Source: Chromera velia (taxonomy: Eukaryota > Sar > Chromeraceae). From it: a DNA stretch of 38,799 nucleotides. Every line of letters begins with the position of its first letter. Position 1 is the first letter of the stretch. This document shows positions 10,756-29,300 of the stretch, in pieces. The translations under genes were made by a program, and so were the position numbers. The notes below the pieces were generated by a model. That model had not been told where the DNA came from and made no database searches. It was given only the letters and a program-made list of their open reading frames with translations. The stretch covers positions 1-38,799 of the forward strand of contig JAHBMJ010005849.1 of the NCBI GenBank assembly GCA_018398765.1, written 5' to 3'.

Positions 10756-13700
10756 TCATCTCATCTGCTGCTGGGGCCACTCTGCTGCAGCCCCGGTCGT
10801 TTGCTGTACTGAAGGAAACACCGTGAGGGCGGGGGGTAGAGGGGCCTGGACAGGAGGGACAGCCGTGTACGATATGTCTGTTGGATCGGCATGGCTCAGC
10901 ATCTGTCTGCCAGGAGACCCCTCAGGACGGGGTGCAATGGGCACTCGTGCCGCACAGGTGCTTCCCCTCGGGAAACCCCCAACAGCCCCCCTCGACTCGG
11001 TAGCGGCAAAAGGAACGGCAGCTGGCCCATGCGACAGCTGCGGGGATCTGGTCGGCTCTCGTTGGGCTGCTGGAGAGTCTACTCCTCCCCGTGCGTGTGC
11101 ATGTGCGTAACCTCCTGGAGAGGCCGCAAAGGCCCCCCCGTGAACTTGGGCGCTCGCAACGGGTGCACCGACGAGACCCGACGGGCGGCCGAACTGAAGA
11201 GTGGACTGCTGTGCGAAGGAATTGGGGAACCTTTGAATTTGATGAGACGGGTTTCCTCCTGATAGAGGATGAGGGTGGGCAGCATAGAGGGAAGAGGAAA
11301 AGGGAACGGCCCTGCTGAGGTTTGTGCCTGCTGCTGCTGCTGTTGCAACATTAGAATGACCGGAGGGGAGAGGGAGCGACGGAGCGAGGTGGTAGGGTTC
11401 TGAGGGAAAACCCGATTGCCCTGCGGGGGCATTACCCGAGTCGTCAAGTGTCATCCACTCACTGCCCTCCCACTCCTCCTCCTGCTGAGGACCGTCGGCA
11501 GAAACGTGAGGCAGGCTGGGCTGCTGGGACGAGGAAATGGTTTTTGGAGCTGCTGCAGCTGCGACGTCTGCTGAGGGAGATGGCGCTATTTTGTCAGATC
11601 GAATGGAGATCGAAGAATCATCGCGAAGATTGGCGAGCCCCTCCTTCTCCTGTTTCCTTTCTTCTTTCTCTTCCTGCTTCAGCTTTTTTATTGGACGACG
11701 GGAAGGGGGCAGGTCGGACTCATTCCCTGTCTGCTTTTGCTGCTGCTCACTGCTGGTTTTTGCAGTTGCGCTCGCTCCCCCCGGACGTCCACGCATGGAG
11801 TCCATGATGGCAGAAAACCTCACGGAGGCCCGACGGCGAGATCGCGTCAGGCCCTGCATCGACGCTAGCTGCTCCTCTGAAACCCGAGCTCCCCCCCCCT
11901 CTTCCGTCGCAGTGCTTGCTGCTTTGGGGGAAGGGGGGGGCGACTTTCGCTTTCGGAAAGCGACACGTGATTCGGAGTCGGGCGAGGTTGTTGTCGGCGC
12001 TGTGACGACAAAGCGGTTTGCCGTACCATCGAGGGGGTGCTGAGAGGAGACGGGAGAGTGGTCTCCGACTGTGGGAAACGCACCGCTCCTTGCTTCTGAG
12101 ATGAGTGCCTTCGCTTTTGCAGCAGCTGCTGCAGCATCGTATGAGCCCCAGGCAACTGGTGAGATCCCGGGGAACTCGGAAGGAGACTGGGAAGAGGCGG
12201 CGGTAACGGAGGCAGCACTGGCAGCGGCTTCTGCGGCTTCTCGGGCTTTCCGCCTTGCAGTTGCTTCCGCTCTTTTCTTTTTCTTCTCAGCCGCTACCTC
12301 GGCTTCCCGACGTGCTCTCTCTGCTGCTGCTTCGGCTTCTTTCCTTGCCTGCTCTTCTTGGGCTTCTTTTCTTTTCCTTCTCTTCTCAGCAGCTTCTTCT
12401 CTCTTCTTCTGACGTTTTGCTTCTTCCTCCATCAACTTTGCCCTTTCTTCCTCCTCCTGCTTTCTCTTTACTTCCAGTGCCTCGTGTTCTCTCTCCCACC
12501 GCTCTTGCTGCTGCTGGAGGTACTTCTGTCTTGCTACCTCTTTCTCAGCCATGCGCTGCTCCTTCTTTTCCTTTCGCTGCTGTTTAAAGTCCTCCCACGA
12601 AACCCCCAAACGTGCCGCTCTCAAACGGCGACGCTCCTCACGGTTTGCGCGCATTCGGGCTCTTTGAATCTTTCGCCACTCGTGGCCATCCACTAACCTC
12701 TGTCGTCTTCGCCTGCGCTGCTCCTCCTCTTTCCGCGCCTCTCTCTCCTCCCCTGTGAGCTTGGCAATGCGCCCGCTCTTCCTCGTGGCCGTCGAGGCGG
12801 CCGCAGCACCCCCCGTAGTGACTCTAGGGGATGGGGGCACTGCTTCCTCCTCCCTTCCTTCTTCCCCCCCCTCTCCTTTTGCTTGTTGAGTCTGCTGGGT
12901 GACCTGATTGAGGAAATCGGTGTCACCGAAGACACAGAGGGAGAGGGATTCATCAGGAGGCGTGGAATAATCGGCCCAGCCAATCGAGTCTGTCATGATG
13001 CGCTCGGCCTCTTTGGCTAGTCTCTGCCACTCCTTCAACTTCGGTTGTTTTTTCTGCTCCTCTGCGGTCTTGTTGTACGGCCATTTGAGGGATGTCGTGG
13101 GCCGTTTCTTCTTGCCGGACTTGGACACTTCTGCCCCTCCTTCCGTCTCCTTCTCTCCCTCCTCCACTTTCTCTTTATCACCCCCCTCAACACCCGGGAG
13201 TTCGACAATCGCCGGAGCTGGTGACCCATCCTGGGTGGCGGGCTGGTCGGGGACTGCGGTTGTGTCAGTGCCGGATGGAGGGACGGGGGGGGATCCACCG
13301 TGAGGGATCGGGTCTTTTGGATCGCACGCAGACTTGTCGTCTGGGTCTGGGTCTTGGGAAGGCGGAATGGGTTGGAGGTCTGCTGCCACACCCGGCTTTG
13401 CGTCCTTTATAGCAACACCCCCCTCCGCTCTCCCTACTGTAATCTCTGCCTTCCCTTCTCTCTCTCTTTCTCCTTCGGTGCCCTCCTCACCCTCCTGCGA
13501 CACTCTGTCCACACGTATCGACTCTCTTCCTCCACTCCCTCCCAATCCCTCCTGCAAAGCTTGATGACACGAGGGGGGCTGCTCAGACAGAGCGCTGTTG
13601 TCCCCCGACTTTGACGGGGCAACGGAAGGGGGGGGCATGTCGGCAGCGTCTGCCATCAGAGCATATTCTACGTCTGCTGCGGCGGCTACTTCGACTTCTT

Positions 13701-16374
13701 CGACTGGGGACACACTGTTCGGGGGCGGGGGATCAGAAGACGAATTTGAGACAGAAACCGTCGCAGCTGCAGCGGAGGAAAAGGGTGGGTTCTGCTGGGC
13801 AGAGGATGAGGAGGAAGAGGAGGCTGCAGCAGCGGCTGCGTTTGCCACCGTCTCCCGAGTCGACTTTTTGAGAGTCTCTCGGGGCCTTCCCATCTCGTCT
13901 GTGCTCTCCTCCCCGCTTGAAGAGCTGAGACAAGAAGACTCGGAAAGGCAGTTGAAGAGTCGGTCGGAGGTGAATGCTCCGAGAGACCTTCGGCCTTCCT
14001 CCTTCTCCGACTTCTTCTGCTTCATCATGAGCTCATACTCAGAATCAGATGAAAAATCAGAAGATTCATGTCCAGACAAATGCCCCCCCCCATCGTGCCC
14101 TAGCCCTACCGCTTCCAACATTTTCCTCTCACGTTCTTTCTCCTTCTGCAGAAGACGGGTGTATCGGGACCCCGCAAAAAAGAGAGACGCATGAACGGGC
14201 TTGGAGGTTTTCACTCGTCTCTTCAGTGCTTCTTCTTCCTGCTTCACATGGAAGGAATCGGAAATGTTGGTCTGGGTTTTCAGGAACGCGAGGGCAATTT
14301 CGTCGTTGTCTTCCTCCTGGGGCTGCGAACATTTGGCGTACTTCTTGTCGGGATTTTTGCTGCAAAACCACTCTCCCTTGCCGGGGCGACTTCCCTTTCC
14401 GGAAGGGGGAAGGCGTCTCCACTTATTGCACTTCTCACACATGACCCAGGTGGAGACTTCCTCTTCTTCTTCGTCCTCAGACTCAGACTCAGACTCAGAC
14501 TCGGAGGAGGAAGACAGGGAATCCGACGAGAGAGAAGACAGCAGGGAGAAGTCACTTTGGACAGTGTCCCACCAGGACCCCTGAATGTAGTTCTTCTGTC
14601 CCGGCAGCCTCTCTGCTCTATTCAGGGCCCACTCGATCTCTTCCTTCGTCGGTTGCCCTTCCTCTGCAGCAAGCAGACAGTCAAAGGAAACAGAGTTGAG
14701 AATACCACCGAGAAAGGGGAGGAGAGCTGCATCGTTTGGCGAAAAAGAGAAATCACGGGCTCCCCTTTGAAGCGAAGCAGACACACCAAAATCTATCCGC
14801 GTGTTACCCTTCGATTGAGAAAAAGAAATGGACGGGATGTACGAATGCAACCGAATCAAGAGTTGTTGGAGGATGTTAATAAAACAACTCCGGGAAGCAC
14901 AACAAATGCAATCGGTTCTCTTTCTTTCTTTATCCCACTTGCGGCACTCTTCCAAAAAGCGGTCAGATTTAAGTCAGAATGATAAAAAGAAAGAAAACAA
15001 GGTCAGACAAACATCAAAAGGGGAGGCGAAAACACGGGAGAGAAAGAAGGAAAAACACATCGTCATTTTGTGCCTTCCCTCCCTCCCTCCCTCTTCTTCC
15101 TGCCTGCCTGCCTGCCTGCCAGACCCGCCACTGACCAGGCTGTGAGCAGCAGTTATGCATCACGTCCGGGTTCATCTCGCACAACCACAGGCTGGTGCTC
15201 TTCTTCTCCTCCTCACAGAGACCCTCGACCAGCAGACGCCATTTGTCGCACCTGCATTCGTGTCATTCATATCGACGCAAGAAAAGAGCGCAATGGGGCG
15301 TGCACAGCAGCTGAAGGGCCGTTCTGTGGGCCAGAGCACCGGGAGAGAGACCAAACAAAAAACACGAAAAAAAACGATAAAAACGAATCGGCCCATTTTC
15401 CCGTATCAACTGCCTTTTCTACTGTTCTTCCTTTTGTTTCGGCCTCACCAACCTGTCGCACTGGATCCAACAGGGTTCCACATGATTCTCTTCTTCTTCT
15501 TCTTCTTCTGCTGCTGCTGCCTCATGACCATGTCCAGTCGGCCCATTCGTCTGCCCATCCTCCTCTCCTTGCCGTGCCGCAGGGGACACGGAAAACCCTG
15601 TATCGGCCTCTCCCGCTGTGCCCGCGGCCTCTGTCGCCCCCTCCTTTGAGGGAACCAGCTCAGAGGAGTCCTGAACACCCGTCTCTTCGGTCTTCACCCC
15701 GGCAGACGATTCCCCCCCCTCCACCTCCACTTCTTTGTTTTTGGCGGGGGCGCCTCCCCCCTCAGCAGCCTCCCTGGGGCTCCGAGGAACAGGGGAGGGG
15801 GGGAGGGAGGGGGAGATGGACTGCGAGGCCGCTTCTGAGGCTGTCGGGGGGGGGAGTGCGGTCGCAGTTGTGGTGGAGGGACCGTTCGGGTCTGCAGAAC
15901 GCGTCTCGTCAATGGCAGCAGCATCGACTGCGTCAGTTCCCATACCTGCATGAAGACACGGAGACCGAAAGAGGGAGGAAAAGTTCCAGGTGGACCGAAC
16001 AAAAGTGGGACCACCAGCGAGAACAAGGAAAACCGAAGTGGTTGAACGAGTGTGGAAAGAGAAAAGGGTTGGAGCAGAGGAGCGTCCTGACGGGGGGGGA
16101 TGGGAACACAGGCATAAAGAACAGTTGAGAGAGACTGCATCACGGATGAGGGAGAAGGAAGATGAGGAACGAAAAGAGGTAGGCAGCAGATTCGCTGACT
16201 CACTCTCGTCTGTGTGCCCTTCTTTTGAGATCTCCCCCTCCTTCTCCTCCTCCTTCACCTTGAGGAGACAAGAAGGCCCCAAACCGTCGGGTTGATGAGA
16301 CGACAGGAGACGCTGACTCATCAGCATCTGCTCGACTGCATTTTGCATCCTGCTCTCCCGTCTGTCGTCAACCT

Positions 16375-16426
<52 letters not shown>

Positions 16427-18453
16427 GCAATTTGACACCTTCACACCGGACAGACAAGTTGTGTTTTCTGTGCATTCTCATACTCCCATTCGTGGTCATG
16501 ATGAGTAAACTGGGATCACCAATGTGCAACCACGCAGTGACTTGTCCGCTGACGCAATCCACAACAATTGGAAGTAAAACCGAAGGAGCAAAACCTGAGG
16601 GTCAGAAAGAGGCAGAGTGACAATCAAACAAAGAGAGAGACAGAAAAGCCCGCCGCCTGCCTCCTCCTCCGTTTCACCAATTCGTCCTTTTCAGCTTTCT
16701 CCCCTCGAGGTGACACACCAGGCAGACAGTAGACACAAAGACACACGCAGATAGGCAGACAGATAGACAATGAAGCAAACACAGAGGCTGTGAACGAACC
16801 AGTTCATCGACTGACGGTTGACTGACCAACCTGTGTGCGCACCCATCGTCTCTGGTTTTGGATCATCCCCATGATCAGGGAGGGGCCTCTCTCCTTCTTC
16901 TCTTTCTTTTCTTCTTGCACCCCTTTCGCCCCCTTCTTCTTCAACGAGAGCTTTTCCTTTTTTCCCTTTGCAGCATTCTTTCCACCCCCCTTCTTCTTCC
17001 CCCTCGCCGTCCTTCGAGCTTCTCTCTTCTCTCGTCTTTCCTGCCTCTCCTTCTTCGCTTCCTCACGCAACAAACGAAGTTCCAACAGCCGCTTTCTGCA
17101 TTTCTCATGCGTGTAAATTCCGTTCTCATCTTTGTACAGATCAGAGCATTCGGACTCCTCGTCACCATCAGAGAACCGGGCACGGGAACGGCCCCGACTC
17201 CCCCGGGGCCTCTCAACCCGCCGAGAGGACGAGGCGGCAGCAGCAGCGGCAGCGGCGGGCTGTTGGGACTTGGTGGCAGAAGGGGGGGGCATATCGGAAT
17301 CGGCAATTGCCCCGTCGTCGTCTACGTCTGCTGTGCCCTTCTCGTCCTCTTCCTTTCTCCCTCTTTTCGACTGTTTGCGTGAATGGCGGTGAATTAAATT
17401 GTGTTCACGGTCGCACTTCCACTCGAGCAGCTTGTGCCGATAGAGTATCTCTGCCTTCTTTTTGGCTTTGATCGGGTCTCGACGGCTGGAGTGGTTGCCT
17501 AACCATCTCTGGAGCTTCTGCTGCACAGCCCACAGCTGGGAGGCGGTAGGCTGATACGACTGCTTGACTAAGTACCATAGGGTGTCGGCTGCAACAGACC
17601 GTTTCTTCAGGGCCTCTGCCTGAAGGTTCTTGAGCTTGGAGGGGACCTTGAAATCCCTCTTTCTATACACGAATGCACAATGCCGCTCCCCTGAGCCCTG
17701 CATGTTGAGGGTGATCCTGTCGACCACGTCGGCGTTGAGGGAGTACAATAAGTTGAGGTCCTTCCGGAAGGAGACGTAGATGAAGCAAGTCTCACTCTTG
17801 TTGAAGAGCTCAACGAACAGATCGATCATGAACCCAGGCATGGCGAGGTCAAAGGAGAACATGTGGGTGACCGGGTCGAAGGTCTTCAGGGTTGTGGCAT
17901 CGGCACAGAGGAAGCCGATATTCAGGGGGGGAGGGTGGATCAGGGGGCTCTCTCCCTTCCCTCTTTGATGCTCGACACACTGGATGAGGAGGTCCTGTGT
18001 GTGTTTCAGGGAGAGGTGGAAGCAACCCTCGTCCATCTCCACTCCAATGGAAGCGCCCACCTTTGTCCAGGTGGCGCAGGTGATGCTCGGAACTCCCCGA
18101 CCACTTCCGACGTCACAGAAGACAGAGTCTTCTCTCAACTCGTATTTCTCCTTCAGGAGAGCAACGAGAACAGACACAGAGGAACGTTTGTTCTCTCCAT
18201 ACATTCCTGCGTCGGAAGTCATCACCTGCTGTGACTCTCCCTTAAAAAGCTTTTCACTCCATGGCCAGTATTCGCACGAAGTGGGTGCAGATGCCCCCGC
18301 GACTAGGTGAGGCAGAGCATCGGAATACTCGGGAATGGGATTCTCCTGCGACCCTCGGGCCTCAGAAGCGGAAAGATCCGGAGCAATCACAACGTCCGAT
18401 TCTTGCGGACAACTATCGTGGGGAAGAGAGGCACTTGTGCCCTCAACCTCCAT
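10756..18453 (-). CDS. DOT1-like histone methyltransferase fused to two CW zinc fingers, 5 exons, 2102 aa
   Basis: Inferred exons (minus): 18453-16831, 16372-16204, 15945-15453, 15251-15136, 14663-10756. They total 6309 nt with phases 0,1,2,1. Residues ~85-240 form a class I SAM methyltransferase with DOT1-type features: YGE, motif I DVGSGRG (~114-120), GVEMDE (~137-142), CADA and FDLAMPGF. DOT1 enzymes methylate the nucleosome core, classically H3K79; the substrate here is inferred. CW1 (~757-800) is split exactly by an intron: WIQCDR then CDKWR, later WLCEMNPD and NCC, with ligands Cys760, 763, 786 and 796/797. CW2 (~873-915) has WVMCEKCNKWRRLP and WFCSKNPDKKYAKC (Cys876, 879, 901, 912). 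CW domains of this type bind methylated H3K4. Between them lies an acidic Ser-Glu tract; afterwards come Ser/Ala-rich regions and a long Lys/Arg/Glu/Ala helix (coiled coil or single helix). The first 97 residues of the 3.9-kb open frame upstream of 14663 are intron. ATG 18453 has A at -3. Nuclear location is expected. The C-terminal end is less certain. Confidence 0.75.
16378..16426 (-). repeat. (AC)n(AT)n compound microsatellite abutting a 3' splice site
   Basis: On the coding (minus) strand this reads (AT)n then (GT)n followed by the acceptor TACAG at 16373, so the UG tract replaces the usual polypyrimidine tract. It lies in the first intron (16830-16373) of the methyltransferase-CW gene. 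Confidence 0.95.
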
Positions 18454-19443
18454 TTTCAGAAGGTCGACAAAAACTGCGCTAGCTTTTCCGTCTCCCTACA
18501 ACGCCGGAGGAAACGCTGGACAGTCTGACAAAAAAAATGAAGAAAGAGCACTGGGCAGAGAAGACAACAGTCTGGACAGTAGGCAGATCTCAAGAACTGA
18601 ACACCCGCCAAACTGTTCAGCCAGGTCTACCCGACCTTTTGCTCGGTACGTGTTTTCAGTCCTTCACCAGTGGGGGAAAAAAACAAAAGAACAAACGTGC
18701 GGCTCTGCACGCAAGCGTCAGCACAGACCTGGCGCTGATGAAAGACTACCGACAAGAGACGATGATGCAGGAAATACTGTGGACACGTGCGTAGCAGGCA
18801 AGAAGAAGGAGAAAATAACAGAAGTATAACAGAAGTAGCTGATCATGGAAAAGTGTCTCATGCAGGGGCCCCGGAAAGGACCGTCAAGTGCACAATTATA
18901 ACTTCGCTTTCGAGGACCACAGGGCGGCTGATAATTTGCGTGCGTCAATCAATTCAATTGTCGGCTTTTGGCCTGCAGTTGACAGTTAGTTAATTCGAGT
19001 TTTTCTTTGGAAAGTGCGGCTGGAAAACTCAAAATTTCGGGCGAAATTCGGCCCTAAAACTATATAATTTTAGTATTTCACCGGCCCTTGGATTTCTATC
19101 GAATTTCCACGGCTCAGCCACGCTCAGCCTGATAATATCCTCCGTTCGCTATCGCTCTGTACGACAGAAAGAAAAGGCCGATCGACGTATCTACACCTCC
19201 TTCGGCATATTGTGTGCGAGCAGGAAGAGACCAAAAGGACGGTGTTTGCCTTGAGCGTTCGCCTCTCCAAAGACTTGACTGCCTTTGTGCTGCTCTGTGT
19301 GAAGGAGTGATAAGGAAATAAATTCTTTCAGCCGCAAAGCCGGGGAGATCCGTGGACCTGCCTTGCCTCTCTCCACTCAGTTCCAGGCCGTCTTGCCTTC
19401 TTTCTGTCAGATCGAGGGTCGAGTTTGAGTCGCCGGGCTTGCA
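18454..19443. promoter_or_regulatory. Divergent intergenic region between the methyltransferase-CW gene and ARP1
   Basis: This 990-bp space separates two start codons pointing away from each other, so it must hold both promoters and 5' leaders unless unseen 5' exons exist. The part near 18940-19090 is more AT-rich, with short A/T runs. No TATA box, initiator or repeated operator-like motif could be assigned by eye. Confidence 0.5.
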
Positions 19444-26234
<6,791 letters not shown>

Positions 26235-27109
26235 TTTTACTTCCTTCCTTCGTGCCTGTTGTTCTGTTCGGTCGTGCGGGTGGGAACTCTTGTCTTGTTT
26301 GGTGGCAGAGGGGGGAGAGAACGGCGGATGGACTGGTTGGTTGGGAGCGTTTGTTGGTCTCTTTTTTCTCTCTTTTCTCCCCGAAGGTGCGAGCGTGTGA
26401 GTGTGTGCATTCATTCTTTCACTCATTCACAAGTTTCAATTCAAACGCCGGCAGAGGAGGGGGGGGATGACTGGAAGAAAAGGGATACGGAGACAAAGAG
26501 ATTCTTCGTCAGAGAGAAACAGCGAGGCAATGCGAAGGGAAGAAGGGGGGAAAGGGTACGGGATGTTTGCCTTGCTCTCCTGCTCCGCGTGTCTCTTCTG
26601 TTTGTCGCTCTTGGGGGGAAGGCAGAATTTGAAGACAGCCGTCTCTCCTCATTCACTCTTTCTGCCTGCCCGCTTTTTCTGTCTTTATTGTCGATCAGTT
26701 GTCGGCATGATTCTTCCTCCCTTCCTTCCTTCTTTCCTTCGTTTCCCCGAACGAAATTCGCACCTTTCTTCGTTCCGGATTCTCCGCTTGATCGGGTCCC
26801 TTCCTCAATTCCTTGATTCCTTATCGTCCTCTCATCTTTCCCACCCTCGCTCCCACCCCGTGCACGGCCAGGCAAGCACGCAGGCAGGCAGGCGGAAAAG
26901 TGCACACTCACGCATTCGCACACACGTTGGCACACTCACTGACGCACACTGTGTGCACCACCTGTCGGAGAAACGTCCTCGGACCGGATTGAGTTTACAC
27001 GTAGGATAGAACCCTCTCTCTGCCTGATGAAGCTGCTGCGGATTTGTGCTGCTTTTAGTGCTACTTGCACATCGGCAGTTGCCAGTGAACATTTCTAATT
27101 CATCAGTCG
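26235..27109. other. 3' flank of ARP1, no gene seen
   Basis: Balanced-composition DNA after the ARP1 stop codon, probably including its 3' UTR. Open frames here consist of simple or biased sequence and resemble no family. Small repeats include CAGG units near 26871-26893 and CACA-rich runs near 26900-26950. Confidence 0.5.
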
Positions 27110-27987
27110 ACACACCCTTTTATATTCAATAAAATAAAATATAGTAAAAAACTTACAATTTACTGGATCACTTCAAGTTACGATAATATTGATTAAATAT
27201 CGATAGTAGTCAGATTGTTAATTAGATCTGGTAGAATGTGGCCCGGGTACATGTGATACAAGTAGGTGTGATATGATCAGGATAATTAAGATAAAATAAA
27301 TTTTGTATGTTACTAATTTCATGTCTTATATAAAGCAATTGCATATAATTGCATAACGTTAATTACCATAGGTCCATGCAAATGCCCCAGTGGGGCCTAG
27401 GTCGAGGGATCGAATCTATGCAGGAAATACTACTAGGTTGGCCTGAGCCTATATGGCTCACCGGCTTTAACCTCATACATCATCATCATCATCACTTGAC
27501 GAGTTTGTATGCCTTTGAAGCGAACTAGTGACTGAGTGGAGTAAATTAGAAAAATAGTCCTCATATTCAAATTTTAATATTTCTATTAATATTTAAATTA
27601 TATATTTTTTAATTTTTATACCGTATGAGTTTAGTCTTTGCTAAATTTCCTGTCAGTGCTCTTTGCTAAGCTCATTGCCAGTATCTTCAAGTTGTACCCA
27701 TATTGAGCTAAGTCAATTTAATTAAGTTCATAATATGATTTGATTTGAGTTGGTTAAAGCCGCCATTTTAAAGTGACGAGCCGCCTCTGGGACTCTAGCC
27801 AACCATACATAAACATATGACTATATAATATCATTTAATTCCTTTTAATTCAAGATTTAATTTCTTCAAATTCAAAACAGTTTGTATGAAACACAACTTT
27901 TGTCAATCTCTCGGACTTCCGCCTCTTTTTATTGTTGACCATACAGTTTCAGCCTAACTTTTCGGTCCAACAAATAAATTACTCTTA
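27110..27987. other. AT-rich island between convergent 3' ends
   Basis: Composition drops sharply to AT-rich from about 27115 to 27975, ending a few bases from the stop codon of the minus-strand F-box gene. No open frame of note occurs. It contains the SINE-like segment listed separately. Its position between two convergent genes matches that of the first AT-rich island. Confidence 0.6.
27365..27496 (+). mobile_element. Candidate tRNA-derived SINE-like segment with (CAT)n tail
   Basis: The segment contains GGATCGAATC at 27407-27416, one base from the pol III B-box consensus. A perfect 13-bp inverted repeat (GCCCC-AGT-GGGGC, 27384-27396) lies just upstream. It ends in a CAT trinucleotide run (27478-27495), the kind of tail many SINEs carry. 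A clear A box and target-site duplications were not found, so the call is tentative. A run with a similar tail (TTTAACCCTCA then ATC units) occurs near 7888-7918. Confidence 0.25.
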
Positions 27988-29262
27988 TCAACGCTGGCGA
28001 ACCGCCCATACCTGCCAGGTAGCAATGCTTTTGTAAAACACGGCAAGACGCTGCCCTGAGAGAAAAGCGCAGGCAACTTCGCGAGACTGGGGGTTGTCTG
28101 CCCTCCCTCCTCGTTTCCCTCGAGAGACGCGGGGCGGCAGGAGCCCCCTTACCACCACCTTGCTGCTTCGTCTCGCCTCGCCATTTGCCTCCCGAGTGTT
28201 TGAAGCGGAGGGGCTGAATGGACCAGGGGAGGGTGAGTGTGGATTGGAGCGGGGATTCAGCCTCTCAGGACTGGATGGGAATGGTGAGGAAGAAGAGGGG
28301 TGCGGGGGAACGGGTGAGGAAGGGGAAGAAGAAAAGACACTTTCTACCGCACGGTTTTCGTTCGGACTGGACTCCTCGTCCCCGTGCGGCGGACTCCTTT
28401 CCCTCTCCCCATCTCCGACAATTCCCTCCTCAACAGGACCTGCAACCCCCCCGCATGAACTTGAACTTCGGTCTTCAGGAGGCGGTGAGTCAGCCACCAA
28501 CAGTTCTGGTGGAATCTCTACCCACTCTCCTTCGTCTTCTTGCTGCCCTCCTGTTCCTTTTTTGTCACCTTTCCCCCCAGTACCAGTTTCTAGAAGGGAT
28601 ATCTGCATGGCAAGGGAGAGACGGATTGCTTCCTCAAGATCCGCGGCCTCATTGCTCTGCATCACTTTCTGTTGGTGTCTGAGAAGCTCTGACTGCTTCT
28701 GCTGTTCCTGTCGTCGTCCGGCTGCCTCCACTTGCTGTCGTCTCTCTGCCTCTCTCTGTGCAGACAGAGGGCGGGGCAGAGAGGCAGTCTCTGAAGACAA
28801 ACCCACAACATCTGCCCATGGGCTTCTTCTCATTCTATCCTTCTGCTGCGGTCCCTGTTGGGACTCTGATCCTCTCCTACTTCCCCCCTGTCTCCCCCCT
28901 CCACTACCACGCGCACTTCCACCACCACCCATGAGCGCATTCACATTCGAGTGTGGAAGGTGCATCTCTTCTGCCATCATCCTCCCCACTCGACTCTTCT
29001 TTCCCCCTCCCGATCCCTTCCCCATTCCCATCAACATCACGTCACCCTGAGAGGCCCCCTCTGTGAAGTCGTCAATCAGTTGGAGGTCTTCATGCTCGTC
29101 TTCCTCCTCTTCCTCGAACTCATCACTCTCACCGTCCCCCCGATCGGAACCCTCACGATCACCCGACCCCACAAATCCCCTTCCCTTCCCTGACCTTCCG
29201 CTCCGAGGCGCAGAGGCTCCTCGAAAGTCAAGCTCGAACAGCTTGCAGTGCCTACACACACA

Positions 29263-29300
<38 letters not shown>

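Noticed and set aside
14664..14955. Treating the open frame from 14955 as the true N-terminus of a 1399-aa protein
   Set aside because: The first ~97 residues show no conservation. A strong acceptor (CTTGCTGCAG) at 14664 joins in phase with the CW1 exon and completes the residue after its last Cys-Ser-Gln-Pro.
15070..16128. 352-aa plus-strand open frame
   Set aside because: It lies opposite the methyltransferase-CW exons and introns, is biased to Ser/Pro/Arg, and has no recognisable domain.
15419..16444. A single 341-aa minus-strand protein starting in the AT/GT repeat
   Set aside because: Its start is encoded by a microsatellite and it reads through an intron (16203-15946) with a perfect GTGAGT donor. 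The real exons are 16372-16204 and 15945-15453.
27365..27430. A functional tRNA gene at the B-box-like sequence
   Set aside because: No cloverleaf could be drawn, since the acceptor and anticodon stems do not pair, and no A box was found at the right distance.
28094..29050. 318-aa plus-strand open frame
   Set aside because: It is an antisense shadow of the low-complexity UIM exon, with no family motifs and no splice context.
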